Source: Sinorhizobium arboris LMG 14919 (lineage in GTDB: Bacteria; Pseudomonadota; Alphaproteobacteria; Rhizobiales; Rhizobiaceae). From it: a DNA stretch of 64,000 nt. Of the stretch, positions 1 through 8,949 are shown piece by piece; within the stretch, counting starts at the first letter, position 1, and every line of letters begins with the position of its first letter. The position numbers and the translations under genes were made by a program. Location: positions 693,014-757,013 of the forward strand of contig NZ_KE386497.1 of assembly GCF_000427465.1 (NCBI RefSeq), read 5' to 3'. Below the pieces are notes generated by a model that saw nothing but the letters and a program-made list of their open reading frames with translations, made no database searches and had not been told where the DNA came from.

Positions 1-6
1 TCGCGA

Positions 7-1314
7 TCATTTCTTCGCCTCCAATGCCTGTTCTTCGGCGTCTCGGCGCAGTTCGGCGCGGGCCTTGTGGCTGTCGTCGAGGGATCGGACGTCATCCATC
101 TCGGCCTTTGCCGTGGGTCCGCCGGGGCGTTCGGCGATTTTAACCCGCACGCCATTTTCCGTTTTCACCGCCTGCCGGGGCAGGATGACGCGTGTTTCGA
201 CGCGGCTTCGCAAGCCGAGCGTCGTTGTCTGCCTGAAGCATTGAGCGGTGATGGCATCCATGGCCTCGGGACGGGTCAACACTTGGATAGCGGTCATCAT
301 CCGACCCTTCTTTCCGAAGGTCGGGGTTTGCGTCACGTCGATAACGCCCTCGGTGGTGCGAATCCGGTCGATTCCGACGGCCAGTTCCTCGCCCGTCTGA
401 TCATCGATTTCGAACTGGATGATCCCGACCTGATCCTGTTCGGCGGCTTCAGGGGTAAAAGCCAGCACGCGCAGGACATTGCTCATTGCGGGAAACCGGC
501 GCGTGCCGAACCCGGTCCCGGTGCGATCCAGCACCTGCGGCCTGTGTCCGATGCTGGTCGCCGGTTTCAGAAAGCGCAGGATCGCAGCTCCCGTCGGCGT
601 GATCCGCTCGCCGTGCCGGCCATCATCGTGGAAGGCAAAGCCACGGAGGAGCAGCGTGGTGGCCGGCGCCGGTACCGGCAGGCGGCCATGGGCGGTTTCG
701 ACGAAGCCGCGGCCGAGCGGAAGAGAGCCCACCGACCAGCTTTCAGGATGGACCGCGTCGATCATGGTGGCCGCCGCAACGATATCGGCAATCGAGTCCC
801 AGTTGCCGACCTCATGAAAGGCAACATCCTCGACCTTCTTTCCGTGGACCGCAGCCTCGGCCTCCGCCAGTTCCTGAAAGATGCCGATGGCGGTGCTTTT
901 CACGTTTTCAGGAATCCCGCTTGCTGCGAGCTTGGCGCGCAGCTCCCGCCAATGGGTGTGGTCGTGACCGTGCCTGTCATGGCGATGGTCATGATCTTGG
1001 CTATGGACGTGATGATGATGGCCATGGTCATGGTGATGGTGATCATGCTCGTGTGCATGATGATCACGACTATGTTCGGAACGACGATCATCGGCGTCGC
1101 CGACAGGTTCAGACGTCGATTTCGTCACATCGAACCGGTGGCCGGTCAACACGCCGTCGTCATGCGGCAGCATCTCGGCCCGGACATCGCTTTCGAGACC
1201 GGCAATGCGCAGATTTTCCTGCACCGTACCTGCGAATTCGGGCCAGGCGTCCAGCATGGCGGCGACGAACATGTCACCGGCAATTCCGCCCACCGCGTCA
1301 AGATGGATATGCAT
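7..1314 (-). CDS. larC: LarC, nickel-insertion protein for the nickel-pincer cofactor
   Basis: LarC proteins insert nickel into the pyridinium bisthiocarboxylate mononucleotide to complete the nickel-pincer cofactor of lactate racemase (LarA) family enzymes. The 435-aa protein opens with the family's HLDAVGGIAGDMF motif. It has a very long His/Asp-rich metal-binding stretch at about residues 80-122 and a C-terminal LarC2-type domain from about residue 300 (FEIDDQTGEELA, GKKGR). It lies 15 bp behind the 175-aa gene in one minus-strand operon. Its stop overlaps an ATG at positions 10-8 (ATGA), so another coupled gene starts beyond the window edge; larB or larE would fit. No LarA is visible in the window, so the client enzyme is unknown. 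Confidence 0.9.
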   Translation of the reverse strand: MHIHLDAVGGIAGDMFVAAMLDAWPEFAGTVQENLRIAGLESDVRAEMLPHDDGVLTGHRFDVTKSTSEPVGDADDRRSEHSRDHHAHEHDHHHHDHGHHHHVHSQDHDHRHDRHGHDHTHWRELRAKLAASGIPENVKSTAIGIFQELAEAEAAVHGKKVEDVAFHEVGNWDSIADIVAAATMIDAVHPESWSVGSLPLGRGFVETAHGRLPVPAPATTLLLRGFAFHDDGRHGERITPTGAAILRFLKPATSIGHRPQVLDRTGTGFGTRRFPAMSNVLRVLAFTPEAAEQDQVGIIQFEIDDQTGEELAVGIDRIRTTEGVIDVTQTPTFGKKGRMMTAIQVLTRPEAMDAITAQCFRQTTTLGLRSRVETRVILPRQAVKTENGVRVKIAERPGGPTAKAEMDDVRSLDDSHKARAELRRDAEEQALEAKK

Positions 1315-1329
1315 GGCCGCCTTCCTTCG

Positions 1330-1857
1330 TCATTGCTCTCGAAGCCAGCCGGCAATATCGACGCAAAGCGTTTCGCCCGGTTCTCCTGCTCCGAGGGCAG
1401 TTTCTATCGCAGCCTTCAGCACGGCCACCGAAACTCGAAATTCCGGCTGCATCTCTTCCGAGATCGCAACGAGATCATCATGCTCGGCTTTCGCCCGCAT
1501 GAAGACGCCTTCATTTAGGATTCGTTTCACGCGGAGCGGAAAACGGCGGACGCCTCCCCGCCATTGCAGCTCGAGCGTGGTCCTGTAGCGAAGTATTTCG
1601 AAATGCTTGTGCCGGGACTCCAGGACACGATAGCCCCAGATGCCGAGATCGCCGACCAGGAGGGCGGCCAAATCGGGTTCGTCCTCCGCCTTGATATCGA
1701 CAAGGAGCACATAGGAGGGGCGGCCCTTCTTGCCGAGGCTCGGGAGCAGTTGCACGTTCTTGGCTCCCATCTCGGTCATCTGCTCGATGACATGGCCGAG
1801 CAATTCGCCCGGCGCGTCGTCGATCTGGGCCATGATGAGGATGACGTCGCTAGCCAT
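1330..1857 (-). CDS. Stand-alone LarC C-terminal-domain-like protein
   Basis: This 175-aa protein resembles the C-terminal (LarC2) domain of LarC. Its start (IMAQIDDAPGELLG, then LPSLGKKGRPSYVLLVDI) parallels the downstream LarC segment (FEIDDQTGEELAVG, then TPTFGKKGRMMTAIQVL). It therefore looks like a duplicated, free-standing copy of that domain beside a full-length LarC. The start codon overlaps the stop of the upstream 594-aa gene by one base (TGATG), which implies translational coupling. It may assist nickel delivery or cofactor cyclometallation. The domain resemblance is seen by eye and its function is inferred. Confidence 0.7.
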   Translation of the reverse strand: MASDVILIMAQIDDAPGELLGHVIEQMTEMGAKNVQLLPSLGKKGRPSYVLLVDIKAEDEPDLAALLVGDLGIWGYRVLESRHKHFEILRYRTTLELQWRGGVRRFPLRVKRILNEGVFMRAKAEHDDLVAISEEMQPEFRVSVAVLKAAIETALGAGEPGETLCVDIAGWLREQ

Positions 1858-3641
1858 CAGAGTCCCATCGTATCAATGGCGACCCGTGCCGCGGCTTCCG
1901 CCTTGGCTTTCGTGCCGGGGATGCCCGCTGAAATCAGCCCGGCCGCCTGCGCCTCGCTTGCTGCATCGGATGCGCTCATCTTTCCCATGGCCGCCGCAAC
2001 GACGGCCGGCACGGTCACGTTCATGATGACATTGCCTGCGAGCAGCAATTCGCTGGCGATCGGCGCCAGCGCAGTCAGGAACGGCGCACGCTCCTTGCCT
2101 ACACCCTGGGCGACCTCCGGGATGACCGCGTTGATGATGCCTTCCATGTGGATCGTCTCCTCGCCCACCGTCACTTCGGCATCGAGCGCGGGGTCGAAGG
2201 CGAGCCAGCGCGCCGCCATCTTGCTGGATCGGCGGGCGCCCTTGCTGATTTTGGTGAAATGCACCTTGATTGTCTTGCCCTTGGCCTTGGTCAGGAATTC
2301 GGAGCCTCGCGTTTCGACGAGCAACTGTCGCTCCTCGTCCATGGCGCGGACGATCTCGCCGACAGTCTTTCCGGCTTCGAGATCGTCATAGCTGCGCGCG
2401 GCGCGCGCATAGAGTGCCTTGGTGACCATCGGAGTTGAAGACATGATCAGGGCATCGGTGACCGGCCCATTGCAGATCTGCGTCGCCTTGCGCGCGACGA
2501 TGTTCATCGCCACCATGGCCGTCTCCGGATCGAAGCTGAAACCGAGCCGCCGTTCCCTCAGGGCCTGAGCGACACTCTGTTCGGTCGAGCCGTCCTCAAG
2601 CAGGCACATCAAGGCAATGACAGCGTCGCCGCAGATATGGCCGAGGGGGGGATTGACCGGCCCGGCGCCGCCACCGCAAATGCCTTCCTCGAAAACGGAA
2701 ATGATCTCGTCGAGCGCCATAATGCCGATGACCGTCGGCCCACCGATATCCTTGAGGATCAGGCCAAGGTCGCCGATCAGCCTGGCGGTCTCGATCTCCT
2801 TGCCGGTGATGCGGACATGGAGCTTGTCCGGCAGTCCCGCTGTGCGCGCTGCGGCGCGACCGGCGACGAAGGCGCTTGTCACCTTGCCATAGGGGCCATA
2901 TTCCTCCGCGACATCGGCATCCGGGTGAATGATTTCGAGGATCGCGGCAGCGCCAAACAGTGCGCAGAGGAATTTCTGGCTCGGCATTCCTGCACCTGAC
3001 ATGGCGTCCATCATCGCCTTGGTGCCGATGGTCGCTCCCCGTTCCGCCATGCCGGGAAAAATAATGTCTTCGCCCAGCGCGCCATGGCCGACCATGACGC
3101 CGCCGCCGACGCCTTCGGGAATATCGCGGCCCTGGACCGGCGAAAGCTCGCCCTTCATCATCGCCTCATAGACGGCGGCGACCGCGGCAAAGCCCGAGAT
3201 CTTGTTGTTCATCTTGGCGGTGGGCACGGCGGCAAGGCCAGAACGGCTGACGCCGGCGATCATGCGCGCCGAGGAGCCGAGCTTTCGGTTGCCGGCCGGG
3301 ATGCCGACCTGTGCATTTGCACCGCAGAGGTAGAGCAGGGCTGCCGCGATGAGCGCGGCGTTTGCGCCATCGGCACCCCCCGCCTTGGCGACTGCTACGG
3401 TCTTGGCGAGCAGATCATCGATCGGCTGGTGGACGGCGTCCGCAAATTTGACCTCTGGACTGACACCCCGGCGCAGCTCGGTGGCAATGACGTTGCAGAC
3501 GGCGACGACCGGGATGTTGAGCATGCCGTGCCCGCCGGTCAGCGCCTCGACGCGATCGCTGGTTAGCCAGCCGGGATTCGCGTTCGCCGCCATGATGGAG
3601 GCAAGAATAACCTTCTCCCGTTGCGCGGTTGCGTCCGTCAT
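1857..3641 (-). CDS. Unrecognised 594-aa protein, first gene of the LarC operon
   Basis: I do not recognise this family. The protein is Gly/Ala-rich with several conserved-looking glycine segments: GGHGMLNIPVVAVCN near the N-terminus, GANAQVGIPAGNRKLGSSAR, EGVGGGVMVGHGALGED and ICGGGAGPVNPPLGH. It has hydrophobic alpha-helical stretches but no signal peptide. The ATG at 3641 is chosen because GGAGA lies a few bases upstream; the open frame runs to 3758. It is coupled to the LarC2-like gene and LarC, so it could be the enzyme that uses or needs the nickel-pincer cofactor, or a lyase/racemase-like enzyme. I see no LarA signature. Gene reality is well supported; function is unknown. Confidence 0.75.
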   Translation of the reverse strand: MTDATAQREKVILASIMAANANPGWLTSDRVEALTGGHGMLNIPVVAVCNVIATELRRGVSPEVKFADAVHQPIDDLLAKTVAVAKAGGADGANAALIAAALLYLCGANAQVGIPAGNRKLGSSARMIAGVSRSGLAAVPTAKMNNKISGFAAVAAVYEAMMKGELSPVQGRDIPEGVGGGVMVGHGALGEDIIFPGMAERGATIGTKAMMDAMSGAGMPSQKFLCALFGAAAILEIIHPDADVAEEYGPYGKVTSAFVAGRAAARTAGLPDKLHVRITGKEIETARLIGDLGLILKDIGGPTVIGIMALDEIISVFEEGICGGGAGPVNPPLGHICGDAVIALMCLLEDGSTEQSVAQALRERRLGFSFDPETAMVAMNIVARKATQICNGPVTDALIMSSTPMVTKALYARAARSYDDLEAGKTVGEIVRAMDEERQLLVETRGSEFLTKAKGKTIKVHFTKISKGARRSSKMAARWLAFDPALDAEVTVGEETIHMEGIINAVIPEVAQGVGKERAPFLTALAPIASELLLAGNVIMNVTVPAVVAAAMGKMSASDAASEAQAAGLISAGIPGTKAKAEAAARVAIDTMGL

Positions 3642-3810
3642 TGTTTCTCTCCATCTCCCGTTACCTCGCATCGTCGCTCGAGGTTGAACCGGCCAAGCAG
3701 CGTCGTTTCTTCGCTGCGTCCTGTTCCGTGATTTTCCAGCGCGAGCAGACGGCGCCAAGACGGATCAGGACGTAAGCCGGGAGGGATATCACGGGATTTC
3801 TATGCCAATA

Positions 3811-3851
3811 AGCGGCATTTTTTCATGGATGCATGAGTACAGTTCATAATG
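3811..3851 (-). promoter_or_regulatory. Candidate operator/promoter copy upstream of the LarC operon
   Basis: This stretch carries the palindrome TCATGGATGCATGA (3823-3836; arms TCATG/CATGA) inside a longer context that aligns with the region just before the MetR-like regulator gene. Both read AGCGG, a T-run, TCAT-N6-ATGAG, then 12 bp ending in TCATAATG. It lies about 180 bp upstream of the 594-aa gene. The ATG it contains (3849) leads only into a frame antisense to the transporter ATPase, so it may be a duplicated regulator promoter whose gene has been lost. Confidence 0.5.
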
Positions 3852-3878
3852 CTCGGCAAATTCCCGCGGATCCCTAAT

Positions 3879-4670
3879 TCAGCGCCCAAGGATTTGGCCA
3901 AGAAACTTTCGCGTGCGCTCGGACGCCGGAGCACTGAAGAATGCCTTCGGTTCGTTTTGCTCCACGATCTGGCCTTGATCCATGAAGATCACCCGGTCGG
4001 CGACGGCCTGGGCAAATCCCATCTCATGCGTCACGCAGAGCATCGTCATGCCGTCTTCGGCCAATGCGATCATCGTGTCGAGCACCTCCTTGATCATCTC
4101 CGGATCGAGCGCCGAGGTCGGCTCGTCGAACAGCATGATCTTCGGCTTCATGCAGAGCGAGCGCGCGATCGCCACCCGCTGCTGCTGGCCGCCCGAAAGC
4201 TGGCCCGGATATTTCTGCGCTTGATCCGGTATTTTCACCTTCTCGAGGAAATGCATGGCCAGTTCCCTCGCTTGCTTTTCCGGCACCTTGCGGACCCAGA
4301 CCGGGGCGAGCATGCAGTTCTGCAGGATTGTCAGGTGCGGAAAGAGATTGAAGTGCTGGAACACCATGCCGACTTCGCGGCGCACTTCGTCGATCTTCTT
4401 AAGGTCGCTGGTCAGTTCGATGCCGTCAACGACGATCTTGCCGGATTGATGTTCCTCGAGGCGGTTGATGCAGCGGATCATCGTCGACTTACCCGAGCCG
4501 GAGGGACCGCAGATAACGATGCGTTCGCCGCGCCGCACCTTGAGATTGATGTCGCGCAGCACGTGGAACTCACCGTACCACTTGTTCATTCCTGTGATCT
4601 CGACGGCGACGTCTTGAAGCATGAACCGGTAGTTCTGCGAGGATGCCTGGCTCATCAGTGTCTTGGTCAT
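3879..4670 (-). CDS. aapP: Amino-acid ABC transporter ATP-binding protein, AapP/GlnQ type
   Basis: This is the ATPase of a polar amino-acid importer. The 263-aa protein shows Walker [10 protein letters not shown] (about residues 55-63), the signature [15 protein letters not shown], Walker [16 protein letters not shown] and the switch His in CVTHEMGFA. The ATG at 4670 is chosen over the open frame to 4802 because a strong AGGAGG precedes it and the permease gene ends 11 bp upstream. It is the last gene of a J-Q-M-P ordered operon. The gene order matches rhizobial aapJQMP; this may be a paralogue specialised for the substrate of the neighbouring C-S lyase. Confidence 0.92.
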   Translation of the reverse strand: MTKTLMSQASSQNYRFMLQDVAVEITGMNKWYGEFHVLRDINLKVRRGERIVICGPSGSGKSTMIRCINRLEEHQSGKIVVDGIELTSDLKKIDEVRREVGMVFQHFNLFPHLTILQNCMLAPVWVRKVPEKQARELAMHFLEKVKIPDQAQKYPGQLSGGQQQRVAIARSLCMKPKIMLFDEPTSALDPEMIKEVLDTMIALAEDGMTMLCVTHEMGFAQAVADRVIFMDQGQIVEQNEPKAFFSAPASERTRKFLGQILGR

Positions 4671-4681
4671 GCGAATTCCTC

Positions 4682-5971
4682 CTAACGGTGGTCGGTCTTC
4701 AGTCGGCGCTCGAGATGGATCGAGTAACGCGACATGCCGAAGCAGAAGACGAAAAACACCGCCCCGATGAAGATGAAGAGTTCCCAATAGATTCCCTGCC
4801 AATCGGTGTTGGCGCGGATGGCCGCGGCAAGGGCGATTGGATCGAGCAAGCCGATGAACATGACGAGCGTCGTGTCCTTGAAGAGACCGATAAAGGAATT
4901 GACGATCCCGGGAATGGAGATCTTCAGGGCCTGCGGCAGAATCACCAGACGCTGCGCCTTCCAGTAGTCGAGTCCCAAAGCCTCCGCTGCCTCGTATTGG
5001 CCGCGTGGCAGAGCGGCGAGACCGCCGCGAATGACTTCGGCCATGTAGGCGCTGGCAAACAGCGTCACCATGATGACCACCCGCAGGATGAGGTCGAAAT
5101 TCGTTCCCGGCGGCAGGAAATAGTTGAGCAGCAGAGAGGCGGTGAACAGCAGCGTGATCAGGGGAACACCGCGAATGAACTCAATGAAGGTGACGCTCAG
5201 GAGATGAATGAGGGGCAGGCTCGACCGACGACCGAGCGCGAGCAAAATCCCGAGCGGCAATGACAGGGCAATACCTGTCACCCCGATGATGATCGAGAGC
5301 AGGAATCCTCCGATCTCCCGCGAGGCGACAGGAGTAAGCGCGATCGGCAACACGTCGTCTGCAAGTGCCGAGACAAGCTGCACCGCATAGGTCCACCATA
5401 GAGCCGCGCCAACGGTTGCACTCGCGACAGCGAGACCACGGCTAACCCGGGCCGTCAGATAGAGGAGCCCGGCTGCGACCACGACGCCGCAATAGACCGC
5501 GACCGGGAACCACAGGCTGCCGCCCCAGATCAGCCAATAGGCGAAGCCGGGATAGACGGCGCTGAACCAGAGGGCCCGTTGCGGAATTGCGCGGAACAAG
5601 ATCGGCGCGAGCGCTGCGATCAGCAGCGCGAATGTCAGAACGGGCCGCCAATAGAGGTGCGGCGGATAGAAGCCGAAGAGAAGCTGCGGCCAGCGGTCCC
5701 GAATGACGCCCCAGCAGGCGCCGGACGCGCCATCGAGGATCTGGCGACATTCGGCAAGCGAGTTCGCCCGCCAGATGGAGTTTGAAAGCCAGGGCGCAAG
5801 CGCCATTGCCATCCACACGACTATAGTCACGGACGCGACGGTCAAAAGCGTGCTGAGCCAGCCGTTGAAGAGGTTTTTTCTGGCCCATTCAGCGACGCCG
5901 CCCTGGGCGGCCGGTCGTGGCGATGCGGCTATTATGTCCTGGCGGACCCAGGAGGCATTGTGGATGTTCAT
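4682..5971 (-). CDS. aapM: Amino-acid ABC transporter permease, AapM type
   Basis: A 429-aa inner-membrane permease with about eight hydrophobic segments and the HisMQ-type coupling motif ([16 protein letters not shown], then [11 protein letters not shown]) that contacts the ATPase. The long N-terminal half, with extra membrane segments before the transport domain, is typical of the Aap/Bzt subgroup and not of short GlnP permeases. It starts one base after the AapQ stop, so the two are translationally coupled, and it pairs with AapQ as the heterodimeric channel. Confidence 0.9.
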   Translation of the reverse strand: MNIHNASWVRQDIIAASPRPAAQGGVAEWARKNLFNGWLSTLLTVASVTIVVWMAMALAPWLSNSIWRANSLAECRQILDGASGACWGVIRDRWPQLLFGFYPPHLYWRPVLTFALLIAALAPILFRAIPQRALWFSAVYPGFAYWLIWGGSLWFPVAVYCGVVVAAGLLYLTARVSRGLAVASATVGAALWWTYAVQLVSALADDVLPIALTPVASREIGGFLLSIIIGVTGIALSLPLGILLALGRRSSLPLIHLLSVTFIEFIRGVPLITLLFTASLLLNYFLPPGTNFDLILRVVIMVTLFASAYMAEVIRGGLAALPRGQYEAAEALGLDYWKAQRLVILPQALKISIPGIVNSFIGLFKDTTLVMFIGLLDPIALAAAIRANTDWQGIYWELFIFIGAVFFVFCFGMSRYSIHLERRLKTDHR

Positions 5972-5972
5972 C

Positions 5973-7226
5973 TCAACGCTCCTTCAGCCTGACGCGATTG
6001 TTGTAGATGTTCATGGCGCCGGAGATCGTGAGGCTGATCGCGACATAGATCAGCATCATCATGAGCATGCCCTCGAGCTCGCGGCCGGTCTGGTTGATGG
6101 TGATGCCGCCGAGCGTGGAGCGCAGGTCCATGTAGCCGACGGCGAGGCCCAGCGAGGTGTTCTTGGTGATGTTGAGATATTGCGATATCAGCGGCGGAAC
6201 GATGATCCTGAGTGCCTGCGGCAGGATCACCAGACGCATGGTGCGGCCGGACGAGAGCCCCAGAGCGTGCGCGGCTTCCGATTGCCCGCGGGAGATCGCC
6301 AGAATGCCGGAGCGGACATTTTCGGCGATGAACGCGCCGGTATAGACACTGAGACCGATCCAGAGCGCGATGAAGGAATTGCGCAACTGCAGACCGCCTG
6401 TGAAGTTCAGGCCCTTCAGCGCGGGATAGTCGAGGTGAAAGCCGATCGCATAAAGCAGCACTACGACTGGCGCGATCAAGATGCACAAGCTCTTCCACCA
6501 GGTCACGGGTCGCTCGCCGGTCGCACTCTGGATCTGCTGCGCGTGCTTCAACAAAGCCCAACGTGCCAGAAGCGAAAGCGCGAGCACGGCGAGGATTGCC
6601 GCGTAGTTGAGGTCGAAGGATCCAAGGGCACCGGGCGCTTGGCCGAGGCTTCGTGAGAAATCCGGCACGGGCAGATAGATGCCGCGATTGGTAACGGCAA
6701 TACTGTCCCATAACAGCATGGAGGCCGTCGGGCTTTCGCCGCGAAACGCGTTCGGCGCCGGCATGGCCTCCGACATGACCGCAGCCACGACGATGATCCA
6801 GAGGAGCGTCGGGATGTTGCGGAAGCACTCGACATAGACCGTCATCAGCCGGGCAACGATCCAATTGTCGGAAAGCCGGAGAACGCCGGCGAGCACGCCG
6901 AGAAATGTGGCCATGACGCAAGCCATCGCTGCAACGATCAGCGTGTTGAGGAGGCCGACCAGGGCCGCGCGGCCATGGGTGCTCGTACTCGAATAGTCAA
7001 TAGCATGCGGTGCGATGTCGTACCCGGCCTTGCTCCACAGAAAGCTGAACGAGAAGTCTTTTCCGAGAGCCGCGAGATTGCGGATCGTGTTGTCGACGAG
7101 CCAGGCTGCGGAAAGAACGAGGATGCAAAATGCTATGACCTGGACTGTCCGGCCTCTGTAGCGGGCATCGTTGAAGAGCATGTTGAGGCGAAGCGGTTGG
7201 CGCGGAGCGCCGCTATTCGTGGCCAT
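5973..7226 (-). CDS. aapQ: Amino-acid ABC transporter permease, AapQ type
   Basis: A 417-aa permease subunit with the EAA-type loop (GQSEAAHALGLSSGRT, then LPQALRIIVPP) and multiple membrane spans. The ATG at 7226 (MATNSG) is preceded by AGGGAGA; the open frame to 7337 crosses the intercistronic hairpin and lacks a ribosome site. It follows aapJ after 112 bp and is coupled to aapM. Together with aapM and aapP it forms the membrane part of a general L-amino-acid importer. Confidence 0.9.
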   Translation of the reverse strand: MATNSGAPRQPLRLNMLFNDARYRGRTVQVIAFCILVLSAAWLVDNTIRNLAALGKDFSFSFLWSKAGYDIAPHAIDYSSTSTHGRAALVGLLNTLIVAAMACVMATFLGVLAGVLRLSDNWIVARLMTVYVECFRNIPTLLWIIVVAAVMSEAMPAPNAFRGESPTASMLLWDSIAVTNRGIYLPVPDFSRSLGQAPGALGSFDLNYAAILAVLALSLLARWALLKHAQQIQSATGERPVTWWKSLCILIAPVVVLLYAIGFHLDYPALKGLNFTGGLQLRNSFIALWIGLSVYTGAFIAENVRSGILAISRGQSEAAHALGLSSGRTMRLVILPQALRIIVPPLISQYLNITKNTSLGLAVGYMDLRSTLGGITINQTGRELEGMLMMMLIYVAISLTISGAMNIYNNRVRLKER

Positions 7227-7306
7227 GCGTAATCTCCCTGAAGAGCCGCTCGGCGACCTTCGGCACGAAATCGGATGCGGTAGAGGTGAACGGGACGAAA
7301 AGGAAA

Positions 7307-7327
7307 GGCGCGGGACTGGCCCGCGCC
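7307..7327 (-). terminator. Intercistronic hairpin between aapJ and aapQ
   Basis: A perfect 8-bp inverted repeat (GGCGCGGG / CCCGCGCC, 5-nt loop) is followed on the minus strand by a T-rich stretch. It sits just after the binding-protein gene, where such hairpins usually act as partial terminators or mRNA stabilisers, giving more binding protein than permease. Confidence 0.6.
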
Positions 7328-7338
7328 CGATGGTCACC

Positions 7339-8355
7339 TCAGCGAAGCGGCAGACCGTACATCAGTCCGCCGTCAGTCCAGACCGCATTGAGGCCGCGAG
7401 GCAGTGCAATCGGCGTCTTGTCGCCGAGGTTCCTCGCAAAGATCTCTCCGTAGTTGCCCTCGGCTGCGATTGCACGCTTTGCCCACTCGGCGTCGAGGCC
7501 CAGCATCTCGCCCAGCTTGTCTTCCTTGCCCAGCAGGCGATTGACGTCCGGATTGTCGGAGCCGGCGGAAAGTTTCTCGACGTTCTCAGCGGTGATTCCG
7601 AGTTCTTCGGCTGATATCAACGCGTTCAGGGTCCAGCGCGCGACGTCTGCCCACTGATCGTCGCCCTGGCGCACCAGCGGACCCAAAGGTTCCTTCGAGA
7701 TCACTTCCGGAAGGATGATGTGATGCTCAGGGTTCTTGAAGCTCGAACGGGTGGAAGCGAGGTCGGAGCCGTCGGACGTATAGACGTCACAGCCGCCGGC
7801 GAGATATTTCTGCTGGACGTCGGCATTGTTTTCGACCGGCACCGGTTCGTACTTCATGTTGTTCTTGCGGAAATATTCCGCGAGATTGAGCTCGGTGGTC
7901 GTGCCGGTCTGAATGCAGACCGTAGCGCCATCGAGATCCTTTGCGCTCTTGATGCCGAGCGATTTCGGCACCATGAACGCCTGGCCGTCATAGTAGTTTA
8001 CGCCGGCGAAGGTGAATTTGAGGTCGACGTCACGAGAGAAGGTCCACGTCGTGGTGCGCGAGAGAATGTCGATTTCACCGGAGGCAAGCGCGGTGAAACG
8101 CGTTTGCCCCGTCGTCGGAATGAAATTGACCGCGTTCGGATCCTTCAACACCGCTGCGGCGATCGCCCGGCAGTAGTCGACATCCATGCCATGCCACACG
8201 CCGGAGGCGTCGGGCGCCGAGAAACCGGCCTGACCGCCGGTAACACCACAGTTCAGCTTGCCGCGCGCCTGTATGTCGGCCATCGTTCCGGCCGTCGCGA
8301 TGCCTGATGTCAGCGTCGCCGCCGCCACGGCGGCAAGTGCAATCGTCAATTTCAT
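7339..8355 (-). CDS. aapJ: Periplasmic amino-acid-binding protein, AapJ/BztA type
   Basis: The 338-aa precursor starts with a classical Sec signal (MKLTIALAAVAAATLTSG, cleavage near ATAG). It continues as a family-3 solute-binding protein of the Aap/Bzt subgroup, with GVTGGQAGFSAPDASG, GQTRFTALASGEID, LSRTTTWTFSRD and GTTTELNLAEYF. The ATG at 8355 is preferred over 8361 because GGGAGA then has normal spacing. It captures L-amino acids for AapQMP. The next upstream genes encode RidA and a C-S lyase, suggesting a sulfur-containing or beta-substituted amino acid as the main ligand; that is inference. Confidence 0.92.
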   Translation of the reverse strand: MKLTIALAAVAAATLTSGIATAGTMADIQARGKLNCGVTGGQAGFSAPDASGVWHGMDVDYCRAIAAAVLKDPNAVNFIPTTGQTRFTALASGEIDILSRTTTWTFSRDVDLKFTFAGVNYYDGQAFMVPKSLGIKSAKDLDGATVCIQTGTTTELNLAEYFRKNNMKYEPVPVENNADVQQKYLAGGCDVYTSDGSDLASTRSSFKNPEHHIILPEVISKEPLGPLVRQGDDQWADVARWTLNALISAEELGITAENVEKLSAGSDNPDVNRLLGKEDKLGEMLGLDAEWAKRAIAAEGNYGEIFARNLGDKTPIALPRGLNAVWTDGGLMYGLPLR

Positions 8356-8469
8356 ATGCATTCTCCCTGTTTGTGATCCGGCGGCGGTGGCTTTTGCCTT
8401 TTCCCGCCAACCGGATCGGTTGAGTTCCCGAATAGACGTGACCGTCGGCGACGCCGCCGACAGTCACGA

Positions 8470-8937
8470 TTAGTGAGCGATCTCGATGATCGCTTCGATC
8501 TCGACCGGTGCATTCATCGGCAGCGCCGCCACCCCAACGGCGGAACGAGCATGCTTGCCGTTGTCGCCAAGGGCTGCGACCAGCAGGTCCGAAGCGCCGT
8601 TGGCGACGAGGTGTTGCTCCGTGAACTCCTGAGCCGAGGCCACGAAGACCGTGATCTTGACGACCCTTGCAATCCTCTCGAGGCTGCCGAGATGAGCTTC
8701 GGCCTGAGCAAGAATGTTCAAGGCGCATTGCCTGGCAGCGAGCGCTCCCGCGGCGACGTCGAGATCCCGTCCAAGCAGCCCCGTGGCGGTCAACTTGCCG
8801 TCGGCGAGCGGCAGCTGGCCGGAGGTCAGGACGAGGTTTCCGCTCGCCATGACCGGCAGATAATTGGCGACTGATTTGGCCGCCGCCGGCAGCTCGAGAT
8901 TGAGTTCAGCCAGGCGGCCCCGGATCGTCTGTGACAT
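8470..8937 (-). CDS. ridA: RidA (YjgF/YER057c) family imine/enamine deaminase
   Basis: RidA proteins hydrolyse reactive 2-aminoacrylate and related imines released by PLP enzymes. The 155-aa protein has the family pattern MASGNLVLTSGQLP, a central NILAQAEAHLGSLERI helix, VKITVFVAS, and a C-terminal Arg/Glu-containing strand (ARSAVGVAALPMNAPVEIEAI). It is longer than classic RidA (about 130 aa), as in the Rid subgroup common in rhizobial catabolic operons. AGGAGG precedes its start. Its position directly behind a PatB/MalY beta-lyase fits a role in clearing the enamine that lyase releases. Confidence 0.9.
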   Translation of the reverse strand: MSQTIRGRLAELNLELPAAAKSVANYLPVMASGNLVLTSGQLPLADGKLTATGLLGRDLDVAAGALAARQCALNILAQAEAHLGSLERIARVVKITVFVASAQEFTEQHLVANGASDLLVAALGDNGKHARSAVGVAALPMNAPVEIEAIIEIAH

Positions 8938-8949
8938 CGGTTCCTCCTC

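Noticed and set aside
1020..1090. Low-complexity repeat array in the DNA
   Set aside because: The irregular ATG/GTC-rich run simply encodes the His/Asp tract of LarC on the minus strand.
67..1518. 483-aa plus-strand ORF opposite larC
   Set aside because: It is antisense to LarC and the LarC2-like gene; its methionine/isoleucine-rich run is the mirror of the His-rich tract.
3849..4685. 278-aa plus-strand ORF opposite aapP, starting at the operator-like ATG
   Set aside because: The start context looks real because it duplicates the regulator promoter, but the sequence after ATG is only antisense to the ATPase and is not LysR-like.
5703..6656. Plus-strand ORF opposite aapM/aapQ
   Set aside because: Antisense to two clearly conserved permease genes.
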